Assembly: GCF_041060425.1 (NCBI RefSeq)
Contig: NZ_JAULBC010000011.1
Coordinates: 156,409-220,408, forward strand
DNA: 64,000 nt
Source of the DNA: Danxiaibacter flavus
GTDB taxonomy: Bacteria; Bacteroidota; Bacteroidia; Chitinophagales; Chitinophagaceae
Direction of reading: 5' to 3'
Every line of letters begins with the position of its first letter. Within the stretch, counting starts at the first letter, position 1. A program made the position numbers and the translations under genes. Shown piece after piece: positions 16,436-26,446 of this stretch. A model generated the notes under the pieces. It was given only the letters and a program-made list of their open reading frames with translations, was not told the DNA's origin and searched no databases.

Positions 16436-18634
16436 ATGTCAGATGAAGTAAAGGATAAAAAGCCGGGATGGCGAAAGTGGAGAATGGTAATATTTTTTGT
16501 TGCCGGCATAACTTTTATTTTACTCATCGCTCAACCTGTTTTAAATGCCATAGTGGAAAGCAAGGTGAAAGAAAATCTTCAAAAGCTTTTCCCCGTTGCA
16601 AACGTCAGCTATTTGTCTCTGGAAGCTGATTTTTTTTCTTCTACACTCTCTATAAAAAATCTGTCAATAAGACTTCAACCTGATACCGGTGACCACTATC
16701 GTCAACATGTTTTTAGTTTTTCAAAAGCAGATTTTACTGGAATAGATTTTTTAAAGGTTGTATTTAATAAAAAACTGGTCATAAACAAACTTCAACTCGA
16801 AAAGGGTGATATCAAACTCGACCCGTCCCTTTTTGATAAAACAAATTTGCTCCAACATGAATTATCAGCTCGCATGCCTTTTAAAAATATATCAGTTGAC
16901 CATTTTGAAATATCAGAAGGCAATCTGTGGCTAAAAACAAATGAGCAAAACAAGTTGTTGCTGAAGGGTAAGATAATTAGCGACGAAATAGAGAAGGATA
17001 ATTCAAAAGGATCGTTTGCGGAGAACGGGTTTCATTTGGGGGCCGTTCAATGCACGTTGGAGGATATTAATTACGAAGCGCCCCAATCTCATCAAACCCT
17101 CGAGATAAAACAATTATTGCTCGATAGCAGGCGCAGCATTTTACGAATAGACTCTTTGGCAATTACTCATGGAGAAAAAGAACTCCCGTCTGATCATAAT
17201 AACATAGCATTTTTTCGGCGCATAGACATTTCCGAATTTGATGTTATTGGATTATTCAATAAGAAATTGATCGCTGGCAAAATAGTTATTAATGATAATC
17301 GTGTAAATATTTTTAAAGAAGAAGCAAATCAAAGGGATTCAGGAAATACGACGTTTCCTGTTTTAAACTTGAGACAACTTCCCGTTGAAATAAGAATAGA
17401 TTCTTTTACGGTTGCACACGCTGTCATTGAATGTGGAGATCTTTCGAAAGATGAAGTAAAAACAGCTAAGAAGTTTTTTGATTCGGCAAATCTCGCCAAT
17501 TTTTCAATCAATCATTTGGTAATTGCAGAATCAAATATCAAGCTGCATTCAAACCCGGGTCAATTTACGATCGATAAAATAGCGGTTGATAGCCTGACAA
17601 AGTCTATCAACAACAAACTTAATTATTCAACCATCGAATGCAGGTTATCTGACATTAATTATTCCATTCCCCGTTCTTATCGCACTGTGCATATTAAAAG
17701 CGTAACCGCAGATAGCAAAAAAGAATTGCTGCACATAGATCACCTGACGGTTGCCACACAATATCCGAAGTTTGAATTTGGTAAAAAGTTGGGACGTCAG
17801 GCTGATTACATAGAAGCGGTAATTCCCCGTATAGAAATTTCGAAATTAAACTTCAAACAGTTGTTGAATAAAAAGCTTGTAGCAGACGAAATGGCAATTG
17901 ACAACAGCAACTTCTATTTTTTCAGGGACAGGAGATTGCCCCGACAATTAAAGGAACAACCAATGCCAAACGGATATTTGAAGGAAATACCTGTGGAAGT
18001 TCGTGTGAACACATTTAAAATAAATAATGCGTCCGTGCTGTCGGAAGAATTTCCGAAGGTCGGAGACCAGGCTGGATATTTGAAAATAGACAAGGTAAAT
18101 ATTTCGATGTCTCCCATGCTCAATCATCCTTATAAAAGTGATCCCCGTTATTCGGATACGCATGTAGAGGGTTCAATAATGAATGCAGGCTTAATAGAAG
18201 CATCGATCCGCGCACCATTACGAGAAGATACTTATTCCATAAAAGGCGTCATCAAAAATCTGGATCTTCCCAAACTAAATCCTTCGGCTGAAAATCTTGG
18301 CAGGTTTCATATTGAATCAGGCATGCTCAACTTCCTTGAATTTCATTTCACTGCAACAGAAGAAAAAGCGACCGGTGAGATCATAGGAGAATATCATGAT
18401 TTGTTAATAGACAGGTTGAAGCCAAAAAGTAAAGAGGTGGCCAGGGTGCCGACATTTTTTTTAAAACATTTTATTATTCCAAAAAACAAGGATAAGAGTT
18501 TAGATGTTGCAAAGCGTACCGGAAAGATTGATTATAAACGGGATCCTACACGCATTGTTAGTTTTTACTTTTTAAAAGCGCTACTCCATGGTATTAGAGC
18601 AAGCTTCGAATTGGGTTTTTTGCTTCCGAAATAA
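16436..18634 (+). CDS. AsmA/DUF748-like membrane-anchored envelope protein
   Basis: The 732-residue protein has one N-terminal membrane helix (about residues 18-37, MVIFFVAGITFILLIAQPV) and a long periplasmic part. Similar units recur: FNKKLVINKLQLEKGDIKL, FNKKLIAGKIVINDNRVNI and LNKKLVADEMAIDNSNFYF, each beginning with KL(V/I) and a beta-strand pair. Other repeats start with VEIRIDSFTV or VEVRVNTFKI. This is the pattern of AsmA-type and DUF748 proteins, thought to form long beta-structures handling lipids or outer-membrane assembly. The C-terminus has a hydrophobic HGIRASFELGFLLP end. It is a single gene. Confidence 0.65.
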   Translation: MSDEVKDKKPGWRKWRMVIFFVAGITFILLIAQPVLNAIVESKVKENLQKLFPVANVSYLSLEADFFSSTLSIKNLSIRLQPDTGDHYRQHVFSFSKADFTGIDFLKVVFNKKLVINKLQLEKGDIKLDPSLFDKTNLLQHELSARMPFKNISVDHFEISEGNLWLKTNEQNKLLLKGKIISDEIEKDNSKGSFAENGFHLGAVQCTLEDINYEAPQSHQTLEIKQLLLDSRRSILRIDSLAITHGEKELPSDHNNIAFFRRIDISEFDVIGLFNKKLIAGKIVINDNRVNIFKEEANQRDSGNTTFPVLNLRQLPVEIRIDSFTVAHAVIECGDLSKDEVKTAKKFFDSANLANFSINHLVIAESNIKLHSNPGQFTIDKIAVDSLTKSINNKLNYSTIECRLSDINYSIPRSYRTVHIKSVTADSKKELLHIDHLTVATQYPKFEFGKKLGRQADYIEAVIPRIEISKLNFKQLLNKKLVADEMAIDNSNFYFFRDRRLPRQLKEQPMPNGYLKEIPVEVRVNTFKINNASVLSEEFPKVGDQAGYLKIDKVNISMSPMLNHPYKSDPRYSDTHVEGSIMNAGLIEASIRAPLREDTYSIKGVIKNLDLPKLNPSAENLGRFHIESGMLNFLEFHFTATEEKATGEIIGEYHDLLIDRLKPKSKEVARVPTFFLKHFIIPKNKDKSLDVAKRTGKIDYKRDPTRIVSFYFLKALLHGIRASFELGFLLPK

Positions 18635-18664
18635 AAAATTAAGGATTGAAATATATTGCGCTTC

Positions 18665-18870
18665 TGGCACGAGTGGTGAGCTCCGCCGGTCATTCGTGTC
18701 TATTAATTCACTCCCGATTGTATCGGGACAGGTGAAGGCAAAATTTATTTAGGAGAGAAGTGTCCTGGTAATTGAAGCCATTGATTTTTTAGGATATGTT
18801 GCCTCACTATCACCGGAGCAATCGGCTTGAAATTAGTAGACACGTGTGATCCTTCGGAACAGATGCGCCA
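18665..18870. mobile_element. 206-bp MITE-like element, copy C
   Basis: This is a more diverged copy in the same orientation (tggcacgagtggtgagctcc at the left tip, acagatgcgcca at the right tip) but still exactly 206 bp. It sits 30 bp after the AsmA-like stop. Copies A and C also share gagcctga just outside the right tip, so the true unit may be slightly longer. Confidence 0.75.
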
Positions 18871-18874
18871 GAGC

Positions 18875-19339
18875 CTGAAAATAGACCAGTTAGAAACAAA
18901 TAATGAGAAGCTCCATAAAACCGGCGGGCAACTTTAGGAACAAATACGCCACACCAAGGCTGAGCATGAAAAAATAACTGATAAATTATGCCGTGAACTA
19001 AAATCTGCATGCGAAATTCCCGCATATACGTGAGTTATTGCGGATGGAAAATATTTGTAAAGCAGTTGGGTTTGGCGATGAGTTAACCCAAAAAATCCTC
19101 AGCTTCAAACCAATAACTTTTACAGGCAGGTTGTATTCCCCTGAACATCATCAGCATGTTGAAATAGAAAGCTCTATAGTGCAAATCCAAAATGATCCGA
19201 AACAAAAGGGAAAGTCAATATGTGTAGATGGCATAGATATCTTTTGAATGGATCAAACAAAAGTGCAGGAAATTACAAGGGGCCATTAGGGGCTAAAACC
19301 CCGCCGGAAAATGAGCAAAAAAAAGGAATAGGGCTATAA
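18875..19339 (+). pseudogene. Decayed gene remnant, possibly a mobilisation protein tail
   Basis: Protein-like sequence continues through several frames. From 18875 comes a coiled-coil-like LKIDQLETNNEKLHK stretch interrupted by TAG, then KAEHEKITDKLCRELK up to a TGA. From about 19038 another frame gives ENICKAVGFGDELTQKIL, FTGRLYSPEHHQHVEIE and CVDGIDIF. A one-base shift at a T-run near 19243 then continues sensibly as EWIKQKCRKLQGAIRG. The pattern (coiled coil plus short basic C-terminal domain) recalls the tails of Bacteroidota mobilisation proteins, but the family assignment is a guess. The gene is clearly broken. Confidence 0.5.
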
Positions 19340-19668
19340 ATCTGGCAGACTGTAATGTAATCATCATCGTATTTAGTATGAGCATAATTTTTGAAATTTT
19401 TGTATTAAAATTATTTCCTATATTCGAATCAAGATTAATACCTTACGAAGTTTATCTCATTGATAAATTTGTTTAGCCTTCCTGAAATACACTCCTATGT
19501 TAAGTGATGCTTGTAAAGACCATCAAAAATAGCGATGGTACATTTAATCTGGAATATTCTGAATATATAATGATGAATTTGAAATGAATGTAGATAAAGA
19601 CGTTCAAATCTGTTCGCAGGATTTTATCGTTTCTCTATATCTACAATAAAGTAAAAGCTTGTATTTAT
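19340..19668. other. AT-rich spacer, no gene seen
   Basis: This is the leader of the transglutaminase-like gene. It is very AT-rich; I see no conserved frame. A ttttg run near 19404 followed by tatattcg about 18 bases later loosely fits the Bacteroidota TTTG / TAnnTTTG promoter pattern, but it lies far from the start. Confidence 0.35.
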
Positions 19669-21699
19669 ATGACCAGCTTTTACGGAAAGGAAAAACAAAA
19701 ACTGTTCTCAAAAATGATTTTGATAAAAAAAAGAGAAGTTCTGCTTATATTTTCTGCCCTTTTTTTCATACTGATTTTGATTTATTTAGTTTCTACTAAT
19801 AAAGAATCATTTCATGATGAAAAATTGAATTTTGTTTTAAAGAAAGCTGGAAAAAATAGATCTCAATTAGAACAAGTATTGTCTCATTACAATAAGTTGG
19901 AAGATAGCTTGAAGTTGAGGGCTGCCATCTTCTTAATAAAAAACATGGATGGAAAATATTCAGAAGATGATAGGGCGGGGGGAGAATATTTTGAATTATT
20001 TAAAAACTGGAATAATTTATTAGCTATTGGAATTGCGGATAAAAAACAAAAATTTGATTCATTAGTTAATTTATATAATTTGACTAACCCCCAAAAACAT
20101 CTTGAGGATTTAAAATGCATCAAAGCAAATTTTCTCATCAATAATATTGACAGGGCATTTGAAGTAAAAGATTTGCCATGGAATAAGAATCTGCCATTTG
20201 ATATATTCTGTGAAGAAATATTGCCATACCGATTAGATACAGAACCATTAGAATATTGGCGTGACAGTATACTTAGTGAGTATGGAAAAATAATTGATTC
20301 AATAAAAGAAATTCCAAACATTGATGCAGTAGAAGCATGTATCATAGTCAATACAAAGCTTATTAAGGAGTGGGAAAGTTCTTTTTCTATAACAACACTG
20401 CCATCAATGAATTATAGCATGTTAAGGGCTGCTTTGACAGGAACTTGTAAACAGAGAACTGCTTTGGGGATTTTTACAATGCGAGGATTAGGTATTCCAG
20501 TGGTTCAGGATTTTACACTCCAATGGCCAAATCGTAGTATGGGGCATGAGTGGAATGCAGTAAGAGACACAAATGGTAGATATATTCCTTTTATAGCAAC
20601 TGAAAGTAATCCCAGAGAACCACATAAGCCAGAACAAATAATGGCTAAAGCGTATAGACGAACATTTGAAATTCAACCAGAATTATTAGAATTAACGAAA
20701 CTTAGCGAAAATATTCCTTCAATATTTGAAAACAAATGTTGGATTGATGTTACTTCGGAATACATTAAAGGAATAGATCTAAAAATAGAATTGAAAAATA
20801 CACCAACAAATCTTTCACTTGCTTATCTATGTGTGTTTGATAATCAAAAGTGGACACCCATACAGTTTGCAAATATTGAAAACAACTCAGTATTCTTTAA
20901 AAACGTTGGCAAGGGCGCAGTTTATCTTCCTGCTTTTTTTTATAATAATAAATATTATCCGGCTAATTACCCTCTTTTGTTGTCAAGCGACGGAAGGTTA
21001 AGTTTTCTTTCTCCTGATATGCATAGTAGAAAATTAGTAAAACTTTTTCGCAAACACCCCTTGTTAATGGATGCTAAATATACGAAGCGAATGAAGGGAG
21101 GGAGATTTGAAGGGGCTAATCGCTCTGATTTTTCGGATGCAGAATTATTACATACAATTTTAACTCACCCACCTCTTTATTATCAAGATATACCTGTTAA
21201 TTTTCCCAAATTTTTTCGATATGTCAGATATTTATCTCCAGATAGTAGTCGTTGTAATATTGCAGAGCTTGAGTTCTGGGGGCAATCAGGGAAGGAACTT
21301 GAACTCATGAAAGGTTGTATTATAGGAACTCCAGGTTCATATCTTAATGATCCATCTTGTACAATTGACAAAGCATTTGATGGCAATGTTCTTTCATTTG
21401 TTGATGCAAATCAACGTAATGGGGCTTGGGTTGGGCTAGATTTGGGAAAGCCTAGAAAAATAAATAGAATACGTTACTTACCTCGGAATGATGATAACAC
21501 AATTGCTATTGGACAATTATACGAATTTTTTTATTGGGATTTTGATGGATGGGTTTCTTTAGGTAAACAAATTGCAACTAAACAAGTTTTGGAATACCGC
21601 AATGTGCCATGCAATTCTTTATTATTATTAAAAAATCTGTCGAAAGGGATGGAAGAGCGAATTTTTACATATAAAAACGGTAAGCAAATTTGGTGGTAA
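19669..21699 (+). CDS. Transglutaminase-like protein with C-terminal discoidin-type domain
   Basis: The 676-residue protein is anchored by one helix (about residues 24-41, LLIFSALFFILILIYLV). After a long helical region comes a transglutaminase-like core: GTCKQRTALGIFTMRGLGIP with candidate nucleophile Cys260, then MGHEWNAV with His293. Asp or Asn for the third site is not certain. The C-terminal 170 residues (RYVRYLSPDSSRCNIAELEF, then CTIDKAFDGN, then WVGLDLGKPRKINRIRYLPR) match the F5/8 type C/discoidin carbohydrate-binding pattern. It is probably periplasmic or surface exposed, acting on glycoprotein or peptidoglycan-like material. A start at the second Met (residue 17) is also possible. 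Confidence 0.75.
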   Translation: MTSFYGKEKQKLFSKMILIKKREVLLIFSALFFILILIYLVSTNKESFHDEKLNFVLKKAGKNRSQLEQVLSHYNKLEDSLKLRAAIFLIKNMDGKYSEDDRAGGEYFELFKNWNNLLAIGIADKKQKFDSLVNLYNLTNPQKHLEDLKCIKANFLINNIDRAFEVKDLPWNKNLPFDIFCEEILPYRLDTEPLEYWRDSILSEYGKIIDSIKEIPNIDAVEACIIVNTKLIKEWESSFSITTLPSMNYSMLRAALTGTCKQRTALGIFTMRGLGIPVVQDFTLQWPNRSMGHEWNAVRDTNGRYIPFIATESNPREPHKPEQIMAKAYRRTFEIQPELLELTKLSENIPSIFENKCWIDVTSEYIKGIDLKIELKNTPTNLSLAYLCVFDNQKWTPIQFANIENNSVFFKNVGKGAVYLPAFFYNNKYYPANYPLLLSSDGRLSFLSPDMHSRKLVKLFRKHPLLMDAKYTKRMKGGRFEGANRSDFSDAELLHTILTHPPLYYQDIPVNFPKFFRYVRYLSPDSSRCNIAELEFWGQSGKELELMKGCIIGTPGSYLNDPSCTIDKAFDGNVLSFVDANQRNGAWVGLDLGKPRKINRIRYLPRNDDNTIAIGQLYEFFYWDFDGWVSLGKQIATKQVLEYRNVPCNSLLLLKNLSKGMEERIFTYKNGKQIWW

Positions 21700-21889
21700 T
21701 ATTTGCCATAAAGCATTAGCCGGAACATTTGTAAAAGATATTTCTGTGGATTCATCTCCGACCTTTGTTGCGATAAGCTTCCATGTTCCTTTCTTAAAAA
21801 AATAAAGTTGATAAACCTCACTTTTTATTTGTCAAAATTTACTATCAGAAAATAGGTGCTATCCGAAACAATTTGTACTTGGATTAATC

Positions 21890-21926
21890 CGTATTTTGGT
21901 TGTGAGTTACTCACAACCAAAATACG
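21890..21926. terminator. Perfect 17-bp stem hairpin between convergent genes
   Basis: Arms cgtattttggttgtgag and its exact complement enclose the loop tta. It lies between the convergent stops at 21699 and 22054, where a bidirectional terminator is expected. There is no clear T-run beyond the arms, so other roles are possible. Confidence 0.6.
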
Positions 21927-22053
21927 AATTACGGGGTGGCCATAGGCGCGTCCTAATTCTTTGTCGGACAACAATGTTACATAACAGCCTTCACCATATA
22001 CCTGCGGAAAGTTGAATTGCTACTCCTTTGGTGAACTAGGAAATCAACGGTTC

Positions 22054-24780
22054 CTAAAAATAGTAATTCAGTCGGATCATCCCTACACGCCCTCTCAAAT
22101 TGAATCTATTTATAACTGTTTGGTAAGAATTTGAATTGAACAAAACAAATTCTTTAACATTGAAAAGATTATAAACATTTACGCCGAAATCGAATCTTTT
22201 TATTCCCTTATAAACACCTCCGGCATCCATAAAGAAATAATTAACAGGCGAGCTTCCAGTTAGACTACTGTAGCTTTGCCTTGCTGCAATTTTAATATCC
22301 AATTTTGCCATCGGTGTTAAGGATAAAGCGTACAACTGTTCGATATGAAATCCATTTACAGAAAACCCATTTCTATTATTCTGTTGTTCGGTCCTTGAAT
22401 TATTCCAGGCTAAAATAGGAGCGTACGTGATTGTCACTTTATCAAAAAACTTTTTTCCCAAAGAAGCATTAAAAGAACAAACGTCATTAGTATAAGGAAA
22501 AAATGCTCCATTGATCGCACTTACAGAATTGGCCCTTATATAATTTGCCTGAAATGAAAAATTGGATCTAAGCTTAAATAAATATTTGCTAATGCCACCT
22601 TTTAAAACAATTTCTTTTACATCATTTTCATATGGAAAATTTAAAGTAGTTTGTAAATCACCTGTTGTTTGGATATTGGACAACGTGGTTGCCTTTTTTA
22701 TATTATAATCTATCCCAACATTTGCAAAAAACATCTTCACTGTTTTCTGAAAATTGTAAATGACTCCTAAGGTTTGTTTGCGCGCTTCTTGCAATGCAGC
22801 TTCATTTGAAACAAAATTTCTGTAATCCTCTAATATTCCACCTCTATAAACACCAACCAAATCTCCAAAAGTATTGGCAATCCGAAAGACACTATTTAAC
22901 GTCTGCTCATTAGTTAAATTATATGCTACATTTATGTCCGGACTAAAGAAAATTTTTTCATTCCTTGAATTTACATTGTATTCATCCTGGTAATAGTGAA
23001 TATTTTGGTATGTAACCGGCAAATTTATAAAAGATCTGATTTTTTTATAATGAACCTGGTAGTTCATTGAAACGTAGAAGTTGTTTTTATACCAACGTAG
23101 ATTATTCCCCCTGTCACCAGCATATGGCATGAGATTGTCATTCTTAGCAAAAATTAGTTTAGTATCTAATCGTTGGTACTCTGAGATATATCCAGCAGTA
23201 AACAATTGATTTACTATTTTTCCGGGAATCTTATAGTTGATATAGAAATTCGAAGCCAATGTAGGAAGGAGCATATTTTGCGTTACCCGATCATAATCGG
23301 CTGGTTGCGCAGGTATTTGTGAATAAAATCCAGAATCAATATTCAAGTGCTGGTTATCTTTATTATAATTTAAATTCCACCTTAGTTCTCCTATATTCTT
23401 GCTTCCCAAAGAAGGTATCCAGTTTATGTCATTAGACAGGTTTACTATGTTTTTATCAACCTGCTGATTGAAGGCAGCGTTATTAAATCTCATGCCGCCG
23501 TATTGCTTTTCGTTTGTAAAGTTTATGCCGCTTGTATTTGAAAAGAAATATTTTTTCTTATTGATTAGCAGATTGAATGCTCCATTTATTTTGGTTGGAG
23601 ATTTTTCGAAGGTCTGATTTTCAACATAAAAAATAGTATCCTTGGGTGTATAATTACTTGTATTCCCGTAAAAGCTTCCATGATTCTGATCGATAAGAGC
23701 CTGGAGATTCAATTTAAACTGCATGTCCTTCATGGTTTTTACAATATTATTTAGATTGATTATTCCGGAGTTGTTAAAATAATAGCTTTGCTGTGGTAGT
23801 TCAGAAGGAGCCTTGATTCCTAACGAGAGATCCATCTTTGGAAGTTCATTACTGATATTTGAAATGAAATTAGCAGAGCCAATCGGTTTTGTGTTATAGT
23901 CATAACTGATACCTGCATTATTCACTGAAACATTATCGACAGCTTTTATTCGTCGATTTAAAATAATTGGAGTGACAGAAATGTCATATTGCTTTGAGGT
24001 GCCCAATCCTATATTTGTATTCCCTGAAACCTTAACACTGTTGGGATTCTTTAAAACCAGATTTAAGGCAGTGGCATCCGAAAATATCTTTTCACTCAGA
24101 ACATTAATAGGTTGATGGTTTTTTATAATATCGACACTCTGTATCATATCCTTATTAATTCCATCCGTAGCCAATTTGTATTTGCCGCTCATAAGGTCAT
24201 CTCCGTCGATATATAAATTACTAATTTTCTTTCCATTAAAGTATATGGTCCCATCATCATCATTTACTGAAATGCCGGGCATCCGTTTCAGCACATCCCC
24301 AATACTTCTATCTGTTTTATCAGCAAATCTTGCGACATCATACTTTATAGTATCTCCAAGCGAGGAGATAGGCGGCTTGGTTTTAACAGTAACCTCCTGA
24401 AGCATATTGTGATCTACTTCAAGTGTAAATTGGTAGAATTGTATCGCCTTAATTATTTTGCTTCTTTGACTTTTGTATCCGCTATAACTAACCCCTATCC
24501 ATTTTAGATCTGCAATTTCTTTGTTGGGTATAATAAACTTAAATTTTCCCTTATCATCTGAGATGGAGAATTTTACGATAGTTTCATCCGCAGTTAACAG
24601 AGAAATACTTGCCGAAGGTAAAAATTTTGATGCACTATCTTTTACCTGGCCGGTAATAATAAAATCCTGAGCATAGCTTTTGGCTATACTAAAAAACAAG
24701 AATAAAAAAATTGCAAATTTGAAATAAGATCGAAATAGAGTTACTATCAAATAGGTGACACTTCTATAAAGTTTTTTCAA
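22054..24780 (-). CDS. TonB-dependent receptor-type outer-membrane protein
   Basis: This 908-residue protein has a signal peptide after an unusually long N-terminus (hydrophobic run FAIFLFLFFSIAKSYAQ near residue 22-38). A carboxypeptidase-regulatory-like beta-sandwich follows (TGQVKDSASKFLPSASISL). A plug-like domain comes next (DVLKRMPGISVNDDDGTIYF, IYIDGDDL-like NLYIDGDDL), then a large barrel ending MIRLNYYF with terminal Phe. This is the outer-membrane beta-barrel family that accompanies GLPGLI proteins. The start overlaps the GLPGLI gene by 17 bp, so the two are translated together. The ligand is unknown. Confidence 0.85.
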   Translation of the reverse strand: MKKLYRSVTYLIVTLFRSYFKFAIFLFLFFSIAKSYAQDFIITGQVKDSASKFLPSASISLLTADETIVKFSISDDKGKFKFIIPNKEIADLKWIGVSYSGYKSQRSKIIKAIQFYQFTLEVDHNMLQEVTVKTKPPISSLGDTIKYDVARFADKTDRSIGDVLKRMPGISVNDDDGTIYFNGKKISNLYIDGDDLMSGKYKLATDGINKDMIQSVDIIKNHQPINVLSEKIFSDATALNLVLKNPNSVKVSGNTNIGLGTSKQYDISVTPIILNRRIKAVDNVSVNNAGISYDYNTKPIGSANFISNISNELPKMDLSLGIKAPSELPQQSYYFNNSGIINLNNIVKTMKDMQFKLNLQALIDQNHGSFYGNTSNYTPKDTIFYVENQTFEKSPTKINGAFNLLINKKKYFFSNTSGINFTNEKQYGGMRFNNAAFNQQVDKNIVNLSNDINWIPSLGSKNIGELRWNLNYNKDNQHLNIDSGFYSQIPAQPADYDRVTQNMLLPTLASNFYINYKIPGKIVNQLFTAGYISEYQRLDTKLIFAKNDNLMPYAGDRGNNLRWYKNNFYVSMNYQVHYKKIRSFINLPVTYQNIHYYQDEYNVNSRNEKIFFSPDINVAYNLTNEQTLNSVFRIANTFGDLVGVYRGGILEDYRNFVSNEAALQEARKQTLGVIYNFQKTVKMFFANVGIDYNIKKATTLSNIQTTGDLQTTLNFPYENDVKEIVLKGGISKYLFKLRSNFSFQANYIRANSVSAINGAFFPYTNDVCSFNASLGKKFFDKVTITYAPILAWNNSRTEQQNNRNGFSVNGFHIEQLYALSLTPMAKLDIKIAARQSYSSLTGSSPVNYFFMDAGGVYKGIKRFDFGVNVYNLFNVKEFVLFNSNSYQTVINRFNLRGRVGMIRLNYYF

Positions 24781-25669
24781 GAGGGTTGAACTTTTTTATT
24801 TTATAAGTATTATTTTCTACAGAAGTACCACCTTCAATATCTACAAAGAAGATCTTTACACCTCCTGGTAGTCCCGTTAGTGTAAATGTTTCAGGATCAC
24901 TTAAGAAAGCTGCTGTAAGTTTATTGTAATCCTTTACGCTTATTTTATTCGCATAATCTGAATGTAGGAAAGGCCTGACAAATTCTTGTTTTAAATTATT
25001 GTGTACAAGGTTTTTAAATTTAAAGGCAATCTCATTTGTCGAATCCGATGCTTCTAAAACAAGTCCTGGCAAACCGTTTAGTTTCCAGGGGCCATCCCTG
25101 TAAGGTAGTTCCGGGGTAAACCAGGCTTCATATTTCCTGCCTCCGAAATGGCAAGTTGCCTTTTGGCAATTATATTCACCTATTTTCTTTTTATCACTTT
25201 GAAACTCCCAGTTAATTTTGGGCACTGGCGATTCTACATACAATAGTTTAATTCCCAAATTCGCATTAATTTCCATCTTTTGATCTGAAAAATCCTTATA
25301 TATTTCCTGAATTTCAGCGATGCCATATTTAGTAACTTCAATTGCTGGGCCAATGGCCATTTCTCTTTCTACATGCCGTCCTGCCGAAACTCCTGCACCC
25401 TTTCGCGCATTTCCAGACGAATCATTTTTATTTTCCAGATTTACAGAATACAAAAACTGTGAAGTATAAATGCTGGACGTTTTCCCGATGGACAAGACCA
25501 TGTCTGAGATATATGGACTGTTTTTTTGCCTTAAATCTCTAACATGCTTAAACTCATAAACAACCTTCAACTGAGAAAACTCTCCCTGAGCGGCTACTAT
25601 ATTAACAAACAATACAGTGGAAAAAATTAAATAATACTTTAGATGTTCACTTTTCAATCGAAATTTCAT
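24764..25669 (-). CDS. GLPGLI family exported protein
   Basis: The 301-residue protein has the defining motif GPWKLNGLPGLVLEASDS at about residues 191-208, preceded by the typical AWFTPELPYRDGP and a CXXXXCHFGGRKYEAWF-like segment. An N-terminal hydrophobic stretch (about residues 10-27, KYYLIFSTVLFVNIVAAQG) is the signal peptide. The family is restricted to Bacteroidota, is of unknown function, and is commonly found beside TonB-type receptors with a carboxypeptidase-like domain, as here. A terminator upstream at 25754 suggests that this gene and the barrel gene form their own transcript. Confidence 0.9.
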   Translation of the reverse strand: MKFRLKSEHLKYYLIFSTVLFVNIVAAQGEFSQLKVVYEFKHVRDLRQKNSPYISDMVLSIGKTSSIYTSQFLYSVNLENKNDSSGNARKGAGVSAGRHVEREMAIGPAIEVTKYGIAEIQEIYKDFSDQKMEINANLGIKLLYVESPVPKINWEFQSDKKKIGEYNCQKATCHFGGRKYEAWFTPELPYRDGPWKLNGLPGLVLEASDSTNEIAFKFKNLVHNNLKQEFVRPFLHSDYANKISVKDYNKLTAAFLSDPETFTLTGLPGGVKIFFVDIEGGTSVENNTYKIKKFNPLEKTL

Positions 25670-25753
25670 ATCATCAGGTTTATACCAGATTATACTTATT
25701 AAACAGACGCTTATTAAGTTCTTTTATGGATATTGTTGACTGATAAAAAATAG

Positions 25754-25783
25754 ACAATCTTGTAATATGCTTTGCAAGATTGT
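25754..25783 (-). terminator. Intrinsic terminator between the Cys-rich lipoprotein and GLPGLI genes
   Basis: A 9-bp stem (acaatcttg with caagattgt) has a 12-base loop; on the minus strand it is followed by ctattttttatc, a good U-tract. It lies 109 bp after the stop of the lipoprotein gene and separates the two transcription units. A T-run on the other side allows reverse use. Confidence 0.65.
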
Positions 25784-25891
25784 ATTTTAACCCATCTCTT
25801 TTGAAGAGGCCTGCCCGTGTTGGTATGGACGGGGTAAGGGGATAAGGTTTTGCAAAACGCATTTCAAAAACAGAACTAAATAGGGTCTATA

Positions 25892-26446
25892 TTACAATTT
25901 GGATATTGTTGCTTCTTTAATAAGGTTTAAGAACTTATTTTTATCGGCTTCATTATCGTAAGGGTTGCCGATTGCCAAAATTTTATTATCGCCATTTGTC
26001 AAAACTGTGAACTTCTCTTTACTATCAATTAATGGGGCATTTTTTTTCCTGAACGCATCTGTATTATCAAGAATCAAAGGAATGAAAATATTTTTCAATG
26101 TATCAGATTCAAATAAAAATTTTAGCAACTCAAAATTATCATGCGAATAGCACACGGGTACAACAGCTACACTTTTATAATCTTTTAACTCCAGGCTTAA
26201 TTGATTACATTTTCTAATATCATCAACACAACAGCTACAATATGCGTTCACTAAAGTATAAATCCTGAATGGCAAAACATTTACACTCTTTAAGTATTCG
26301 GAACCTGTCGTTGTCGTTTTTGCATTAAATACTTGGACATCTGATGGCACAAACAAAGTTTGAGCTATATTATTGGTTCTGTCTGAATTACAGTTGGTAC
26401 TTAACATCAACAAAACAAATAACAATGAATGAAATATTGCTTTCAT
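25892..26446 (-). CDS. Cys-rich thioredoxin-like lipoprotein
   Basis: The 184-residue product has a lipoprotein signal (LLMLSTNC, lipidated Cys19). A thioredoxin-like fold is suggested by a strand-turn-helix reading YTLVNAYCSCCVDDIRKCNQ, with Cys70, Cys72, Cys73 and Cys80 placed where thiol-redox proteins hold CXXC. The pattern CxCC is not the standard motif, so redox activity is uncertain. Later segments (VAVVPVCYSHDN, IPLILDNTDAF, FTVLTNGDNKILAIGNP) follow the usual peroxiredoxin/TlpA strand order. It lies directly downstream of the propeller lipoprotein and the four-Cys peptide, whose disulphides it could act upon. Confidence 0.6.
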   Translation of the reverse strand: MKAIFHSLLFVLLMLSTNCNSDRTNNIAQTLFVPSDVQVFNAKTTTTGSEYLKSVNVLPFRIYTLVNAYCSCCVDDIRKCNQLSLELKDYKSVAVVPVCYSHDNFELLKFLFESDTLKNIFIPLILDNTDAFRKKNAPLIDSKEKFTVLTNGDNKILAIGNPYDNEADKNKFLNLIKEATISKL

